Assembly: GCA_018340375.1 (NCBI GenBank)
Contig: JAFFJZ010000041.1
Span: 186,001 to 250,000 of the forward strand
Source of the DNA: Gonatopus flavifemur
Lineage: Eukaryota > Arthropoda > Insecta > Hymenoptera > Dryinidae
Length of the DNA stretch: 64,000 nt
Reading direction: 5' to 3'
Part shown: piece after piece, positions 47,067 to 59,116 of the stretch
Numbering within the stretch: position 1 is the first letter of the stretch
How the letters are laid out: the number at the start of each line of letters is the position of its first letter
Made by a program: the position numbers and the translations under genes
The notes under the pieces: model-generated
What the model saw: the letters and a program-made list of their open reading frames with translations, nothing else
What the model was told of the DNA's origin: nothing
Database searches by the model: none

Positions 47067-47330
47067 CCCAGACAGCACACAAGAATCTCGAATAAATTCG
47101 GAAAAAAGAACTCTTTTGGAATACAAAGTGTTCCAAAAGAGTTACAAAAAAATTCGGTTCGTCAGACATTTGCGAGTTTCGTTAAAATTCTATGAGACTT
47201 CTTTGAGAATTTTAACGAAACTCGCAAATGTCTGACGAATCGAATTCTTTTCAAACTCTTGAAAAACACTTTGTATCCTGAAAGAGTTCTTTTTTCAGAA
47301 TTCATCTGGGATTTTTGTGTGCAGTCTGAG
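47067..47330. mobile_element. 264-bp CCCAGACAGCACACAAG hairpin element, TSD CT
   Basis: CCCAGACAGCACACAAG at the left, TTTTTGTGTGCAGTCTGAG at the right, CT on both flanks. The central arms are long and almost perfect: TTCGTCAGACATTTGCGAGT pairs with its exact complement, and a CTCTTTTGGAATACAAAGTG block also pairs. Confidence 0.85.
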
Positions 47331-47529
47331 CTGGACGTGTACCGGACGTGCTCAGAACGTTTTAAAAATCTCCGAGTGTTTAGGGCAAGGAATTCTTTCT
47401 AAAAAATAAACCGAGTTGTTCATCAAGAATTCATTTTGAAATCAGAGTATTCATAATGAATTCATATTCACTGTCATATTCACAAATTGAATAACAAACT
47501 TTCAAAATTTCATTATTCACTTTATAAAA

Positions 47530-48215
47530 CTCGTATAGAAATGTTTCGCTGAAAAATTTCTGCAAATCTCTGAAAAATTCTGATTGTCATCTGCAAAAGT
47601 CTGAGAAAGTCTGATGAAGTCTGAAAAATTCTGAGATTTTGATGACAAATCTAATATTTTTGGGACATCGTTCTCAGAGTTTTTCATAGTTTGTCAGACT
47701 TTTTTCGTAATTTATGAGAGATTTTTCATTGAAACTTCAGATTGATGATTCTGAATTTATTCCTGACAAAACTCTGAAAGAAAAATGTGATAAATCTCTG
47801 TTTTTTTGCACAGGTAAGTAAAAATGAACAATAGCAAGGAATGCTTCGAACTTTTTTCGTAACTTCTGAGTTGAAACTAGCAGAGCCCGTAAGTCCAGCA
47901 GACGATTGTTCTGACTCTATATTGAATTACGTTTAATGTCACTAATATTTTATGATTTTATCATAGTTTTCAGAAAAAACACGGACATTCATCATACCCT
48001 TTTCAGAGGTTTATCAGGAATAAATTCATAATCATCTATCTGAAGTCATAATAATCTGACAAACTCTGAAAAAGCTTCGAGAACGATGTCACAAAAATAT
48101 TAGATTTTTCATAAAAATCTCAGAATTCCTCGGACTTTGTCAGACTTCTGCAAAGGAAAATCTAAATTTTTCAAAGATTTCACAGAAATTTTTCAGCGAA
48201 ATATTTCCGTACGGG
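47530..48215. mobile_element. 686-bp hairpin element, CTCGTATAGAAAT/ATTTCCGTACGGG ends, TSD AA
   Basis: The left arm CTCGTATAGAAATGTTTCGC pairs with GCGAAATATTTCCGTACGGG; AA on both flanks. Deeper inside, ATATTTTTGGGACATCGTTC pairs with GAACGATGTCACAAAAATAT. Filled with CTGAAAAATTCTGA-type repeats. Confidence 0.75.
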
Positions 48216-49216
48216 AATTTCATACACGATTTTTGGAAAGTTGATATTTTTTTCTATTGTTCCTTAAATATTCATAATTTTCCATTCTCTGTCAAGTAAA
48301 ATTCAACAACGATTCGAATCGTTTCATCTCGATCACAAATTCAAAGAATATTCTCAACTCTTTATTGAAGATTACTACATTTCCGACTTGCATGTTTCTC
48401 GGTGTATCAGCAATAAGTTACTCGATATCACAAATGAAATCATAATTTACATTTCTATCGCAAAGAATTTTTTCGCTTTTCTCCCATTATCAATAGTAAA
48501 TTTCCTCAAGACGAAGGATGTCACGCTTGAAACGTGGGAAATTTACAACTTTATATTTGAACGGAAGGTTTTCATGATACGATCGCAAACAAGAATTTAC
48601 GTTTCTGTTGACGATTCCTTCTAGAACCACCATGATCATGGATTTTCTGAATGCCGTACATTTGAATTCATCGAGGAAATTTCATTAGTCAATGACAATG
48701 TCATTAACATCCGTCGTCACTGAATCTCGATTCGGTATCTTTAATTTATTGGAGCCCACGTCACCTGCTACTCGAACGAGGTTTTTTAAATACCACGGAT
48801 AATTTATAACTTTGTAGGAGATATATCTAATTTTGAACGCACGTGCGTTGCGTCTGTCACGTGCAACGGTAACTGTTGACAGTCATCAAATATCCTCAAA
48901 TTCGTAACCACATGCATTTGTTTGAAATAAATTTAAAACCTACAGATTGGTGATTGACATATTCTCTTGAGGTTTTGAAAAATATAATGTTTTTCATATC
49001 AATATAATCGATTCATGCGATGAATTCATTAACAAAAATACAATCTACTCTGGTTGAACAAACTCATTGAATTTCGCTTCCTTGAATAAAAATCTCGTTG
49101 AATTTTGATCGGATCTCATTTAAAAGCTGGACGAAACACAGAGAAAAAAATTTGATGATGGAAACTAGACGTCGTAGCTATTTTTCAGCTGTGGCAACGA
49201 AAGTTATTGCTAGAGC
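48216..49216. other. No gene recognised
   Basis: AT-rich. The 78-codon frame at 48388-48624 has a plausible composition but no family resemblance and no splice context that I trust. Confidence 0.45.
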
Positions 49217-49401
49217 CCTGGTGGCAAAATTTCGCTGAAAATCACTGAAATTCTCAGAGATTTTCAGTGAAGAGTTTCTTAGATAGTCTCAATGATATTC
49301 AGAAAAATGTTCAGTGGAAAAACGTGCCCGATGAATGAGAGTTTTTCTGTGAAATTCAGGGAAATTTTCAAAGATTTTCAGAGAAACCTCTTTCACCAAG
49401 G
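49217..49401. mobile_element. 185-bp CCCTGGTGGCAAAATTTCG element, TSD AG
   Basis: CCCTGGTGGCAAAATTTCG at the left, CCTCTTTCACCAAGG at the right, AG on both flanks. GAAAATCACTGAAATTCTC-type interior, as in 15959-16242. Confidence 0.75.
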
Positions 49402-50412
49402 AGGAGCTAAAATCTAGCTTTTGCAGCCATTTTTGTCGCTATCCAAATATCAGATACACGAAATAGCCACAACAGCTAATTCCTAGCTACCACCACAGCG
49501 AATTATTTTTTTCCTTGCGGATAGCCCTGATTCGTTGATTGATCCCCGTGTGAGTCCCAAATGAACCGCCCAGCTGATCTAAACAAAGCTGATAAATAAC
49601 TGGTCAATTATTACCCAATGAGATTGGGTGGGATTGATCAATACTTGTTCATTTTTGTGTCCGCATTGGCGACCAATAATTGATCAATCCCACTCAGCAC
49701 AAATATTGCAGCAATATTGCTGCGATATTTGGATTTCAGTGGACCATTGGATTTCCTAATTGCAGGGCAATCTTAGGTCAATAGCATGGGCATAGGTGCT
49801 GACATCAGTTGTAAAATAATGTGACCCATAATTCGGCAATTATTGGACCATTATTTTGGTTTGAGAATGATCGAAAATTGACCAGTAACTCGTTATTGAT
49901 TGATATATACGAGGTGTGTTCAAAAAGTAACGAGAATTTTCAAATTTCGCGGGTTTGGAGAGTCCGCCTGTATAAAATTTTTCTTTATCATGTTGGTACA
50001 CATGCCCCTGAAGTACGATGGAATTTTCAGCAATATTCATTGCTTACTTTTTAAGTGGCGGCCGCTAACGTTAGACGTGTTCTTCGAGCTCGGCGATCTT
50101 CGTTTGTGAAAAAAAAAATGGATCAAAGAATTTGTATTCAATTTTGCGTAAAAAATGAAAAAAAATGTAGTGAAGTTTGTAAAATGTTAACAAAGGCATA
50201 TGGTGAGTCTGCTATGAGTAAAGCAAGGATTTACGAGTGGTATAAGCGTTTCCAAGATGGCCGCGAAAACGTTGAAGATGACGAACGACCCGGACGCCCA
50301 AGCACATCAACAACCGATGAAAACGTGAAAAAAGTGAAAGAAATGGTTATGAACGATCGCCGAAGCGACAGAGAAGTCGCTGATGATGTTGGCATATCAG
50401 TCGGCTCATGCC

Positions 50413-50581
50413 CAGTGCTGCCAGAAATGAAGGAGCTCCAGCGTTTTATCCTCTCCACATACCATTGCAAAGCACGCACGCTACAACTATAGATGTCATA
50501 TATATAGTTATAGCGTGCGTGCTCTGCGATGGTACATGGAGGGGGTAAAACGCTGGAGCTCCTTCATTTCTGGCAGCACTG
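50413..50581. mobile_element. hAT-like MITE inside mariner 1 (169 bp, 8-bp TSD)
   Basis: CAGTGCTGCCAGAAATGAAG and its exact complement at the right. CTCATGCC is repeated on both sides (50405-50412, 50582-50589). Taking out one copy with the element restores the transposase reading frame, so the boundaries are exact. The centre contains a TATAGATGTCATATATATAG palindrome. Confidence 0.95.
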
Positions 50582-50672
50582 CTCATGCCATGAAATTTTT
50601 TCGGATGTTTTGGGTATGAAACGTGTGGCAGCAAAATTCGTTCCAAAAGTGTTGAATTTCGAACAAAAACAG

Positions 50673-50966
50673 CCCTGGTGAAAGGGGAGCGTGTAATAGA
50701 AAGTGTCCGGAACGTGGTTGGAAAGTATTTGGAACGTGGATTTAAGCGTATACCGAGCGTCAAGTGGAACATTAAGAGTGGTTCGAACGTATATTTGAAG
50801 TGTGTGAAGCGTATCCGAAGAAACCCCAATTTCATAGAAACCGGACTTTACGCACGGAAGCGTAATCCAAGAGTGGATAGGAAGCATATGAGAAGTATTA
50901 GGAAAGTAATCTGAAACATGCTTACGCTTCCGTTACTCTTTATGACACGCTTCCCTTTCACCAGGG
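50673..50966. mobile_element. 294-bp CCCTGGTGAAAGGGGAGC hairpin element inside mariner 1, TSD AG
   Basis: CCCTGGTGAAAGGGGAGCGTG and CACGCTTCCCTTTCACCAGGG ends; AG on both flanks (50671-50672, 50967-50968). Removing the element and one AG joins KQ to RRMEVAQE as in other mariners, so the 2-bp duplication is real here. The interior consists of GGAACGTG/GAAGCGTA-type repeats. Confidence 0.95.
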
Positions 50967-52122
50967 AGCGGCGAATGGAAGTTGCTCAGGAGTTGCTAAA
51001 TGAAGTTAATAACGATGCAGAACTACTAAAACGTGTTATAACAGGTGACGAAACATGGGTTACGGATACGATGTCGAAACTAAGGCTCAATCGTCCCAGT
51101 GGAGGCATTCTGGATCGCCAAGACCGAAAAAGGCTCGACAAGTGCGGTCGAATGTGAAGGTTATGCTCACTGTGTTCTTCGATTTTCATGGCATAGTGCG
51201 TCATGAATTCTTGCCACGAGGTCAAACAATCAATAAGGAGTACTACCTACAAGTTCAACGCCGTTTGCGTGAAGCAATCCGAAAAAAACGCCCGGATTTG
51301 TGGCAAAACAATTCATGGCTTTTGCACCACGATAATGCACCTGCTCACACTTCATTGCTTGTTCGTGAATTTTTGGCCAAAAACAAAACTGTAACGATGC
51401 CTCAGCCTCCATATTCGCCAGATGTGGCTCCATGTGACTTTTTTCTATTTCCAAAAATAAAGAGAACATTAAAAGGCCGTCGTTTTACAAGCATGGATGA
51501 CATTGAAAGCGAATCGCTGAAAGAGCCAAAAGCTATTACAAAGATCGAGTTTCAAAAGTGTTTCGAGGATTGGAAAAAGCGTTGGCACAAGTATATTATA
51601 TCCAAGGGGGGATTATTTTGAAGGGGACAAAATAGATATTGATGAATGAATAAATATTTTTTTCATAAAACGAAAATTCTCGTTATTTTTTTAACACACC
51701 TCGTATATACTGTGAAACTTTGAATCAGTTCAAAATACTAAAAGAATAACTTCAGTGTAAAAGAATTTTGTTCAAATTTGTTGAACATTTGTTTTGAATT
51801 TTGTCATTTCAAAACTGATGAGGGCACTGTGAAACTGAATCCGTTCATGTAACATTATAATATATAATTATCTGCAATTTGCGTATTGCTAATTCAAATA
51901 GAAATAATAACCCGAAACCACACTTTTTGGAATCAACCAAATTGACGAATGATTGGAACCAATCCATATGGTTGGTTGGGCGGCCCACTTCGTAGTTCTG
52001 AGACAGTACCCGGATAGATCCATACAGATTCCCTAAACGAAAAACCTTCCACGTACAAAATCCATGTAGACCCAGATACCACTCTTTTCGGAATCCAGTC
52101 CAATTCCTATTCGGTTTTTTAA

Positions 52123-52416
52123 CCCGTAAGTACGCGTGCGGGGTGTTTGAGACACCCCAGTGTTTCTCATTGAGAATTGTTTTCTCATGAAATAGCAAAA
52201 TGTAACTTCCTTTTTTGTTTTTCATTGTTAACGTATTCGAATTTTATCAAATGCAATTAATGAATTTGAAAGAAGTTGAGTTAGAGTATAAGAGAGAATT
52301 TTAAACTGTTCAAAATTATGAAAATTTCCATTCTTTCTGACCAATCATTTGTTGGGGTGTCTGAGACACCCCGCGCGTGTGCTTACGGAAAATGAAACCG
52401 CGCGCGTACTTACGGG
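52123..52416. mobile_element. piggyBac-like MITE (294 bp, TTAA flanks)
   Basis: CCCGTAAGTACGCGTGCGGG at the left, CGCGCGTACTTACGGG at the right, TTAA directly outside both ends. Next to each end is a second palindrome, GGGGTGTTTGAGACACCCC on the left and GGGGTGTCTGAGACACCCC on the right. The CCC start plus TTAA fits piggyBac. The CpG-dense arms stand out against the AT-rich surroundings. Confidence 0.85.
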
Positions 52417-52807
52417 TTAAACAGGGCAATCCATAAAATATGCCAACTCCCATGGTGAAAAAGACCCCTTAAATCCTATCAGAACAAAAACAAATAATCT
52501 AAAATAAGGTGTGCTTTTGCCAGTTCCACTTATATTTTCTATTAAAATTTTTGGGGTCCAAAATAATTGGAATTCAATAGGAAAATATGTGGAAGATCAT
52601 TACATCCCATTATTTTTTCCATCATTCAATCCTTCGAATAAAAATCAATCATGAACAGATTCAAAATAATTTTTTCATTAATATGTTTTTCAGAGTGTTG
52701 TACTTGGAATCAATTCAATGGCCACTTGGAATCAATTTTCAAATATCCCGTGTCGCCCCACGAAATAAAGGTTTACTTTTGCAGTTCAACACTGCGATAA
52801 GAACCTA

Positions 52808-54072
52808 ACACATCGTTCAATAAGTCTCGAGACTAACCCAGAGATGGTGCTAGTAGTACCCAACTGGCCACGTTTCCCTAGAGTGAGAACCTTCGCATGA
52901 AACGTGTAAAAATTTCACGTCGATCGGACCACAAACAGCAGAGTTATCGAGGTTAGAGTGAAGTCACTTTGTAATTTGTTTGAAAAATGGAAAAAAGCGA
53001 GTTTCGCGTGTTTTTTAATGGGTAAAAAGACCGTAGAAGCCCAGCGATGGCTTGAAAAACGTTACCCGGACTCCTCTCCATCCAAACCAACGATTTGGCG
53101 TTGGTATGCTGAGTTTAAACGTGGCCGTACGGATACAAACGATGCGAAACGTTCAGGTAGGCCATTGGAAGCTGTTACATCGGAAAATGTGAATGAAGTG
53201 TTAAAAATCGCAGAGTGAAGGTCCGTGAGATTGCAGAAATGACACAGATATCATCTGGAAGCGTATTTACAATCCTTCATGAAAAATTGAGCATGAAAAA
53301 GGTTTTTTCCAAGTCGATGCCGCGATTGCTTTCAGTGGAACAAAAACAGCAACGAGTCGACGATTCAGAGAGCTATTTATCGCTATTTACTCGCAATAAA
53401 AATAAATTTCCTGCGTCGATACGTGACCCTGGATGAAACATGGATACATCATTTCACTCTGGAGTCAAATCGGCAATCATCTGAGTGGCGCATGGCTGGC
53501 GAAAGCCGCCCAAAGCGTCCAAAAACGCAGCAGTCTGCTGGCAAACCCATGGCGTCTGTTTTTTGGGATACACATGGCGTGATTTTCATTGACTACCTGG
53601 AAAAAGGTGAATCGATCAACAGTGATTATTATATCGACTTGTTGGTACGTTTGAAGGAGGAGATCGCAGCAAAACGACCGCACATGAAGAAGAAAAAATC
53701 CTTTTTCACCAAGACAATGCACCATGCCACAAGTCCATGAAAACAATGGCAAAATTCAACGAGTTGGGCTTTGATTGGCTTCCCCACCCCGCGTATTCGC
53801 CAGATTTAGCCCCACCGACTACTGGTTCTTTGCTGATCTCAAAAAAATGCTCCAGGGAAAAGAATTTAGCTCGTATGAGGAGGTCATTGCCGAAACTGAA
53901 GCCTATTTTGAAGCAAAGGATAAATCCTTCCATAAACATGGTATAGAAATGTTGAAAAGGCGTTGGAAAGATTGTATCACTCTAAAAGGAGATTATATTG
54001 ATGAATAAAAATGATTTTTGAAAAAGAAATGTTGTTTTCGTTGTTAGTCTCGGGACTTATTGAACGACGTGT
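52808..54072. mobile_element. mariner element 2 (1265 bp)
   Basis: ACACATCGTTCAATAAGTCT at the left, GGGACTTATTGAACGACGTGT at the right, TA on both sides (52806-52807, 54073-54074). The empty site can be read from the copy at 22181 (GAACTCATCGTTCGG). Confidence 0.92.
52987..54008 (+). pseudogene. mariner 2 transposase, several frameshifts
   Basis: Starts MEKSEFRVFF, then shifts frame to CFLMGKKTVEAQRWLEKRY and WYAEFKRGRTDTNDAKRSGRP. Further breaks are near 53210, 53408, 53698 and 53815. Family blocks: VREIAEMTQISSGSVFTILH, LDETWIHHFTLESNRQSSEW, ASVFWDTHGVIFIDYLEKGE, and a C-terminal block ending LKGDYIDE. The blocks resemble mariners first known from the honeybee and other Hymenoptera (mellifera-like). 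Dead. Confidence 0.88.
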
Positions 54073-54847
54073 TATCTTTCGGAATTCATGAATCAGTAGC
54101 TACACTCAGGTTCCTTTATAATCCTAAAATCAGTTATTTTCTAACGCATGCATTGTAAAAAAAGTGACATCTTGTGATCGATGGGAGAAGATGTCGGTTA
54201 TTGTCATCCGTTTCTATGGTATCGTTAATCTTGAAAATAATTAAAATCTTTCATAATGCTCATATCCTCGATAAAGTTCGTCCTATCAAAACGAATGAAA
54301 ACACAAAAACTTATTCCGCGGTTCACGAGATGGCACTTTTGATGATTCATGAGTCGAGTTGAAAATAATGAATCCAAGAATGATAAAAGGGCTTGAATGA
54401 CTATCGGTTACTCAATTTCGAATGATGGTGTCTCATCACAGCCCTGAACTTCGAAATCGAACCGTTGTTTTTCGATAAAATTGTTTGATATCATTGGATA
54501 CCTATTCTACTTCCATAGAAATCTTTAAGTATTAATTTGGTAATTATTCATTACCAAATGCTCGAAATTCATATTTCATAGAGGGAGCTCGAGAGATGAA
54601 ATAACTAATGAAATTCAATGAGCTTTCACATATTTTCCTATTAAATTTCAAACTTTTGATTTTGATCAAAGTAATAGGAAACAACGGAGTAACTGGCAAA
54701 AGCACAACTCATTCCCTATTGACTAAGTTTCTTCTAATAAGATTTAAGGTGTCGTTTTCACAAGGGTCATTGAAATAATCCTGATTCAAGTCGAATAAAG
54801 GAATTCTCGTCAAGTTGAACAATATGCAATTTCAATGGAGTCCTCTA

Positions 54848-55093
54848 CACGGAGAAAAAAGATCATGGAATGATCGCTAGGAAAGATAGTAAACTGGTGA
54901 CAACTACGAATTTCTGTAGGCAGTCGCTAACAGGGACGAGTAATGGTTCCTATTTTGGTATATTAGAGTACAATATAGTATACCAAAATAGGAATCATTA
55001 CTCGTCTCTGTTAGCGACTGTGCACAGAAATTCGTAGTTGTCACCAGTTTATTATCTTTCCTAGCGATCATTCCATGATCTTTTTTCTCCGTG
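54848..55093. mobile_element. 246-bp CACGGAGAAAAAAGATC hairpin element, TSD TA
   Basis: CACGGAGAAAAAAGATCATG and its exact complement, TA on both flanks. The arms match almost without error for about 110 bp each (AGTCGCTAACAGGGACGAGT pairs with its near-complement). The inverted similarity extends a few bases outside (CCTC/GAGG). Confidence 0.92.
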
Positions 55094-56238
55094 TAGAGGA
55101 CCGCCCGATTCCATATAAACCGTCAGTTCCTTATGAGATATCTGACGAACCCGATGATAATTCTGAGTCGAGGTGAACAAAAATATCCCAAAAATAGGGA
55201 TTTCAAGGTACGATGTTATTCAAGATAAAAATAAAATCCATAAGAGATCCCAGTCACGATGTATGACCTCAGTTACAATAATGCGAAAATCATTCTACAT
55301 TCGTTTACGGATGTACTTTATCGACATTCTAGCGAGCATACGAGAGAAACGTCGAAAAATAATGATAACACGCAAGACAATACGAGACAGTCTTCCACGG
55401 CATTAATTTGCCATGGACTAATTGTAAAGACAAGTAATATCATAGCGGGATGGATGACTACTACGAACGCACATATATAAATTGCATGAAGATTCGTACA
55501 AGCGAGTGTATATCGGGTTTGATGTTCGCGCAAGAAAGAACTTATCGGAGGAATGATATTCGAAAATCGTGTCCACTTCTTTCCTCCGCCAACACATCCA
55601 TTAGAATTTTCAAAAAAATCTGTCATCTATGAACTAGAATACCCAGTGGTTTGTACATCATTCCAAATCCCCACTTCTACCTACCGTCCTATCTACCGTC
55701 TTCCGACACCTAGTCAAACCTTCTGACGAAACAAAGCAAAGAAATGAGATAATTACAAATTATAATATATAATATTTTGTCGATCCCACCCATATATTCA
55801 ATGATCATTCTTCGACTTCACTCACTTTTCCATAATCCGTTGTTAACATCTGCCTCATACGCGAGTTTATTCTTTTTGTTTTTTCATTGTCTAATCGATC
55901 TCGATATCGATATCGTGAATCCGTTCTTGTTTTTTTATTCAATTTTATTGGAAATTTTTCAATTCTGTGAATTCAAAAATCTTGAGTTTTTTGGGTGACA
56001 AATCGAATCCTTCGATACAAACGATTTGGTGATTGATTTCTAATCTTTTTTTTCCAATCAAATTTGTGGTGTCGAAAGTGGAAGTTATGGAAAAAACTGT
56101 GCAAAGTAGTACCAGAAATCCTGGAAAGCACAAGCAACTTTTGGCTACGGTAATCAGTGAGTATTCGCGTAAATTTATCTGCGGATTCGTGGTGAAAAAG
56201 TTGCTGAATCTTTCGTATATTGAGGATGAATTGAAATA
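55094..56238. other. No gene recognised
   Basis: Several overlapping open frames on both strands (55173-55632) have no family resemblance and no convincing splice sites. AT-rich and otherwise plain. Confidence 0.4.
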
Positions 56239-56502
56239 CCCGGGGAAAACTGATCAGATCTATTAAGATCTGAAAAACTTCGATTTTGCCTTGTGTGTGT
56301 CACAATATATGTGTGAAATCAAATTCATATACAGACAGATATCACAAAATTTTTAACGAGATTTACCCAGATGGGCCGAGGTCTGATTAAATCTACCGAG
56401 ATCCGAGCAGATCTAATCTGATCTTCTGAACCAGATCTGCCCAAAAATCAGATCTACTCAGACCTATTTAGATCTGAATGGATCTAATGATTTTTTCCTG
56501 GG
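56239..56502. mobile_element. 264-bp CCCGGGGAAAACTGATC element, TSD TA
   Basis: CCCGGGGAAAACTGATCAGATC at the left, CTAATGATTTTTTCCTGGG at the right, TA on both flanks. The interior is built from AGATCT/GATCTA words in both orientations, as at 5980-6100. Confidence 0.75.
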
Positions 56503-57449
56503 TAGGGATAATTGGACAAACAAATACCATACGGAATCTGAAAGAAGCATTTTGACGATACTTTGTTATCGGTCATTTGATGATCAATGTTATACGATGA
56601 TGTATTTCAAGGACTGATGATTACTTCGGTTAAGAGTTGAGAGGTAAAAGTTCTTCTCGGATGTAGAAATCCATTACATTGTGGAAACACGTATATTTGA
56701 TGAGAAACCTGAACGTTGTTGAAAAACTCTATTAGGTATCGGAAATTTCCATTCATCGGTTTCGGAATCATTGTAAACAAATTCCGTGGAATATCTTCGA
56801 AGAATGAAATTACTCTTATTAGAATACATTTCAGACACTGGTAAAAGTAAAAAAGTCTATTCCGCAACGGCAAATTACCATTCAAACCTATTGAATTTCC
56901 ATTGAATCTCATTCATTTTTATCGATTCCAATGGGTTTCAACGGGTATGTATTAAATCTCATTAATCAATGAGATTCGATAGATTCTCTTAATCAGGTGA
57001 CACTTTTAAGTTTCGGCAAAACAGTGTTTTTATGAATCAATGGGGTAAAGTTTATTCGAACTTTGCGAATATGTTTATGTAATGCAGTTTGGTGTTATTT
57101 AAAAATCAAAAAGATATTTTATCTCATATTGATTGAAGATCTTCAAGATACCTCAAAAGTATTTGCGTTATCATAGCATACTTTTATTTATTTCCCAATG
57201 AATGACATCCAAGCTCTTCACAATGCTTCTTACTTATCACTAAAAATTCAGCAAATGCGATTGCTGGCGCTTCAAAAGATTAATAGGGGGCCTGCGCCGA
57301 GATTGTAGAAACATTAGCGGTTTATTGAAAAGCCGGTAATAATTGCTTGTAGGGGAGTATCGCGAAGAACTTGCATTAGAAAATACAGGTTTTCTCTAGC
57401 TATTGGATATCCCTATTCCAAATGTCCGACAGATAATTTTCTGTCATGA

Positions 57450-57630
57450 TCTGGTTGGTTTTTGTCCCAGGCATGGTGTTTTCCGACAGAACCAGACAGA
57501 ATTTTGACCGGAATCCATCAGGTTTTGTTTGGCTTTGTCTGGCATTCCAGTCTGTGCAGGATTTGGTCAGTTTTTGTCCCAGGCATGATGATTTCGGACG
57601 GAACCAGACAGAATTTTGATCGGAATCTGT
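57450..57630. repeat. Two-copy tandem duplication, about 110-bp unit
   Basis: TTTTTGTCCCAGGCATG...CCAGACAGAATTTTGA...CGGAATC occurs at about 57455-57510 and again at 57565-57628. No coding function is evident. The flanks 56503-57449 and 57631-57877 contain no gene. Confidence 0.7.
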
Positions 57631-57877
57631 TGGAATCCATCGAACATTTTTGATAGGGATCTTTCAGGAGCCATTCGAAATTGTATATCTCGAAGATATC
57701 TTTACTAAGAAACCTAAAAGAATATCATTTAAGAATATTTTCCAAGATATCTCGAAGATATATCTCGCATGGGAAAATTTAATATATTTTATATATAATT
57801 TGAAAAATTTGAATATTAAATCAAATAAAATAAGATGATTTTTCATTTTCTTGGGGTCAATTCCGAACATGTGATTA

Positions 57878-58113
57878 CATGGAAAAAAATTATTTTGTTG
57901 AAATTTGATCAACAAAAGAACGTTGTTTTCCCCACAAAATTTTTGCTGTTTCAACCAAATTCTTTTGTTGAGATGATGAAAATTTTTGTGTTATTATTCC
58001 AACGAAAGGATTTAGTCGACAAAACACAAATTTGGTGAAAAACAAGAAAGCTTTTCTCGGGATAACAACATTCTTTTATTGATTACATTTCAACAAAATA
58101 ATTCTTTTCAGTG
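57878..58113. mobile_element. 236-bp CATGGAAAAAAATTATTTTG hairpin element, TSD TA
   Basis: CATGGAAAAAAATTATTTTG at the left, AAAATAATTCTTTTCAGTG at the right, TA on both flanks. CAACAAAA and TTTTGTTG words lie inside. 58114-59116 after it has no gene. Confidence 0.75.
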
Positions 58114-59116
58114 TAACTTCAGAGTTAACGTATGCGGTGTTTACAACATTTTTGTAATTGAATTTGCAATGATATGACATCTATATTGAACCATTTGTAA
58201 GTCACTACGAGCATTCGGAATTCATTCCAAACGCACACGCTCCCTCAGAGTATGTACCTAACCGTAATAAATGTAATCGCAATCTAATAAAAATATTCAA
58301 CACGTTTATCAATCGAAAATGTGTTAATATTTTTCCCCTTCTATGTGACTTCCTCAACTGAAACACCTGTTCAATGAAACAACGGTCCGTTATAGAACAA
58401 TTATTATCTCATTTGAGTACATGCTAGTAACGTCGGTAAGTGTCATATAATTGATCAGCAAAAGATAGAATCATAAGATGAAAAAATAGGCGGGATACCG
58501 ATTCCTGGTATCCCCTTAATGATTCTCAGAATATATTCCGTGTTGAGATGAAATTCGATGAATAATAATCAAATTAATATTATTTTCATGAAATGGATCT
58601 GATATTGAGGAAGGACTTTGCTCTGAGAATAATTTGACTAAATTTTTATGGAATTCTTTCACCAGGAGCATTTGTTCTTTGATTTTAATTTGGATTGCAT
58701 GAACAAATATATATTTTTATTTCTGTTTGTTTTGCGTTCTATAAAAATTTTCAAAGAATTTTCAGGCAAGATTAATCTTGTGGCTGGGTTCTATTGCTTC
58801 TGAAGAAGACTCCCCTAAGAATTCTTGTGGAATATTCTCAAAATTCTTTAAGAATTTTTCTGGGTATTTTTGGAATTCTTTCGGGTAAGGGAAAATAATC
58901 CCCCCAGCAGTGGCGTGACGGAGATTCTGGGGGCTCTACTGCAAGTGCTAGAGACGGGAACCTTGATGGGACTCAAAAAAATAATTTGTGGGATTAAATT
59001 CATGTCCTGTCAGATCTAACCAGATCCAATCGAATTTGATGTCGGGTTCGATCAAATCCTGTTAGGTCTGGCCAGATCTAGAAGGATCCTTTGGTATTCT
59101 CACTTCACCCACCCCA

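Larger units (their letters stand above)
50118..51621 (+). pseudogene. mariner 1 transposase, interrupted
   Basis: Begins MDQRICIQFCVKNEKKC and ends ISKGGLF. The N-terminal helix-turn-helix half (WYKRFQDGRENVEDDERPGRP) runs to 50412, where a MITE enters the codons for GISVGSC|HEIF. It resumes at 50590, is split again at KQ|RR by a CCCTGGTGAAA element, and resumes at 50969. One further defect is a single-base loss after TGDETW (about 51058). The rest is open: HHDNAPAHTSLLV and YSPDVAPCDFFLFPK carry the second and third Asp of the D,D34D catalytic triad, 34 residues apart. The intact length would be about 343 aa. Not functional as it stands. Confidence 0.9.
49910..51703. mobile_element. mariner element 1, with two inserted MITEs
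   Basis: Terminal inverted repeats CGAGGTGTGTTCAAAAAGTA and its near-complement, ending TTAACACACCTCG, with TATATA on both outer flanks, consistent with a TA target. Without the insertions at 50413-50581 and 50673-50966 (and their duplications) the length is about 1.32 kb, normal for mariner. Confidence 0.92.
52449..54766. mobile_element. Long CCCTGGTGAAA element, third copy, split by mariner 2
   Basis: CCCATGGTGAAAAAGACCCC at the left, GTTTTCACAAGGG at the right. It runs in the opposite direction to the copy at 22181-23172 and matches it on both sides of the mariner (for example GTTCAACACTGCGATAAGAA before it, GAATTCATGAATCAGTAGC after it). About 1.05 kb without the mariner. Confidence 0.85.
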
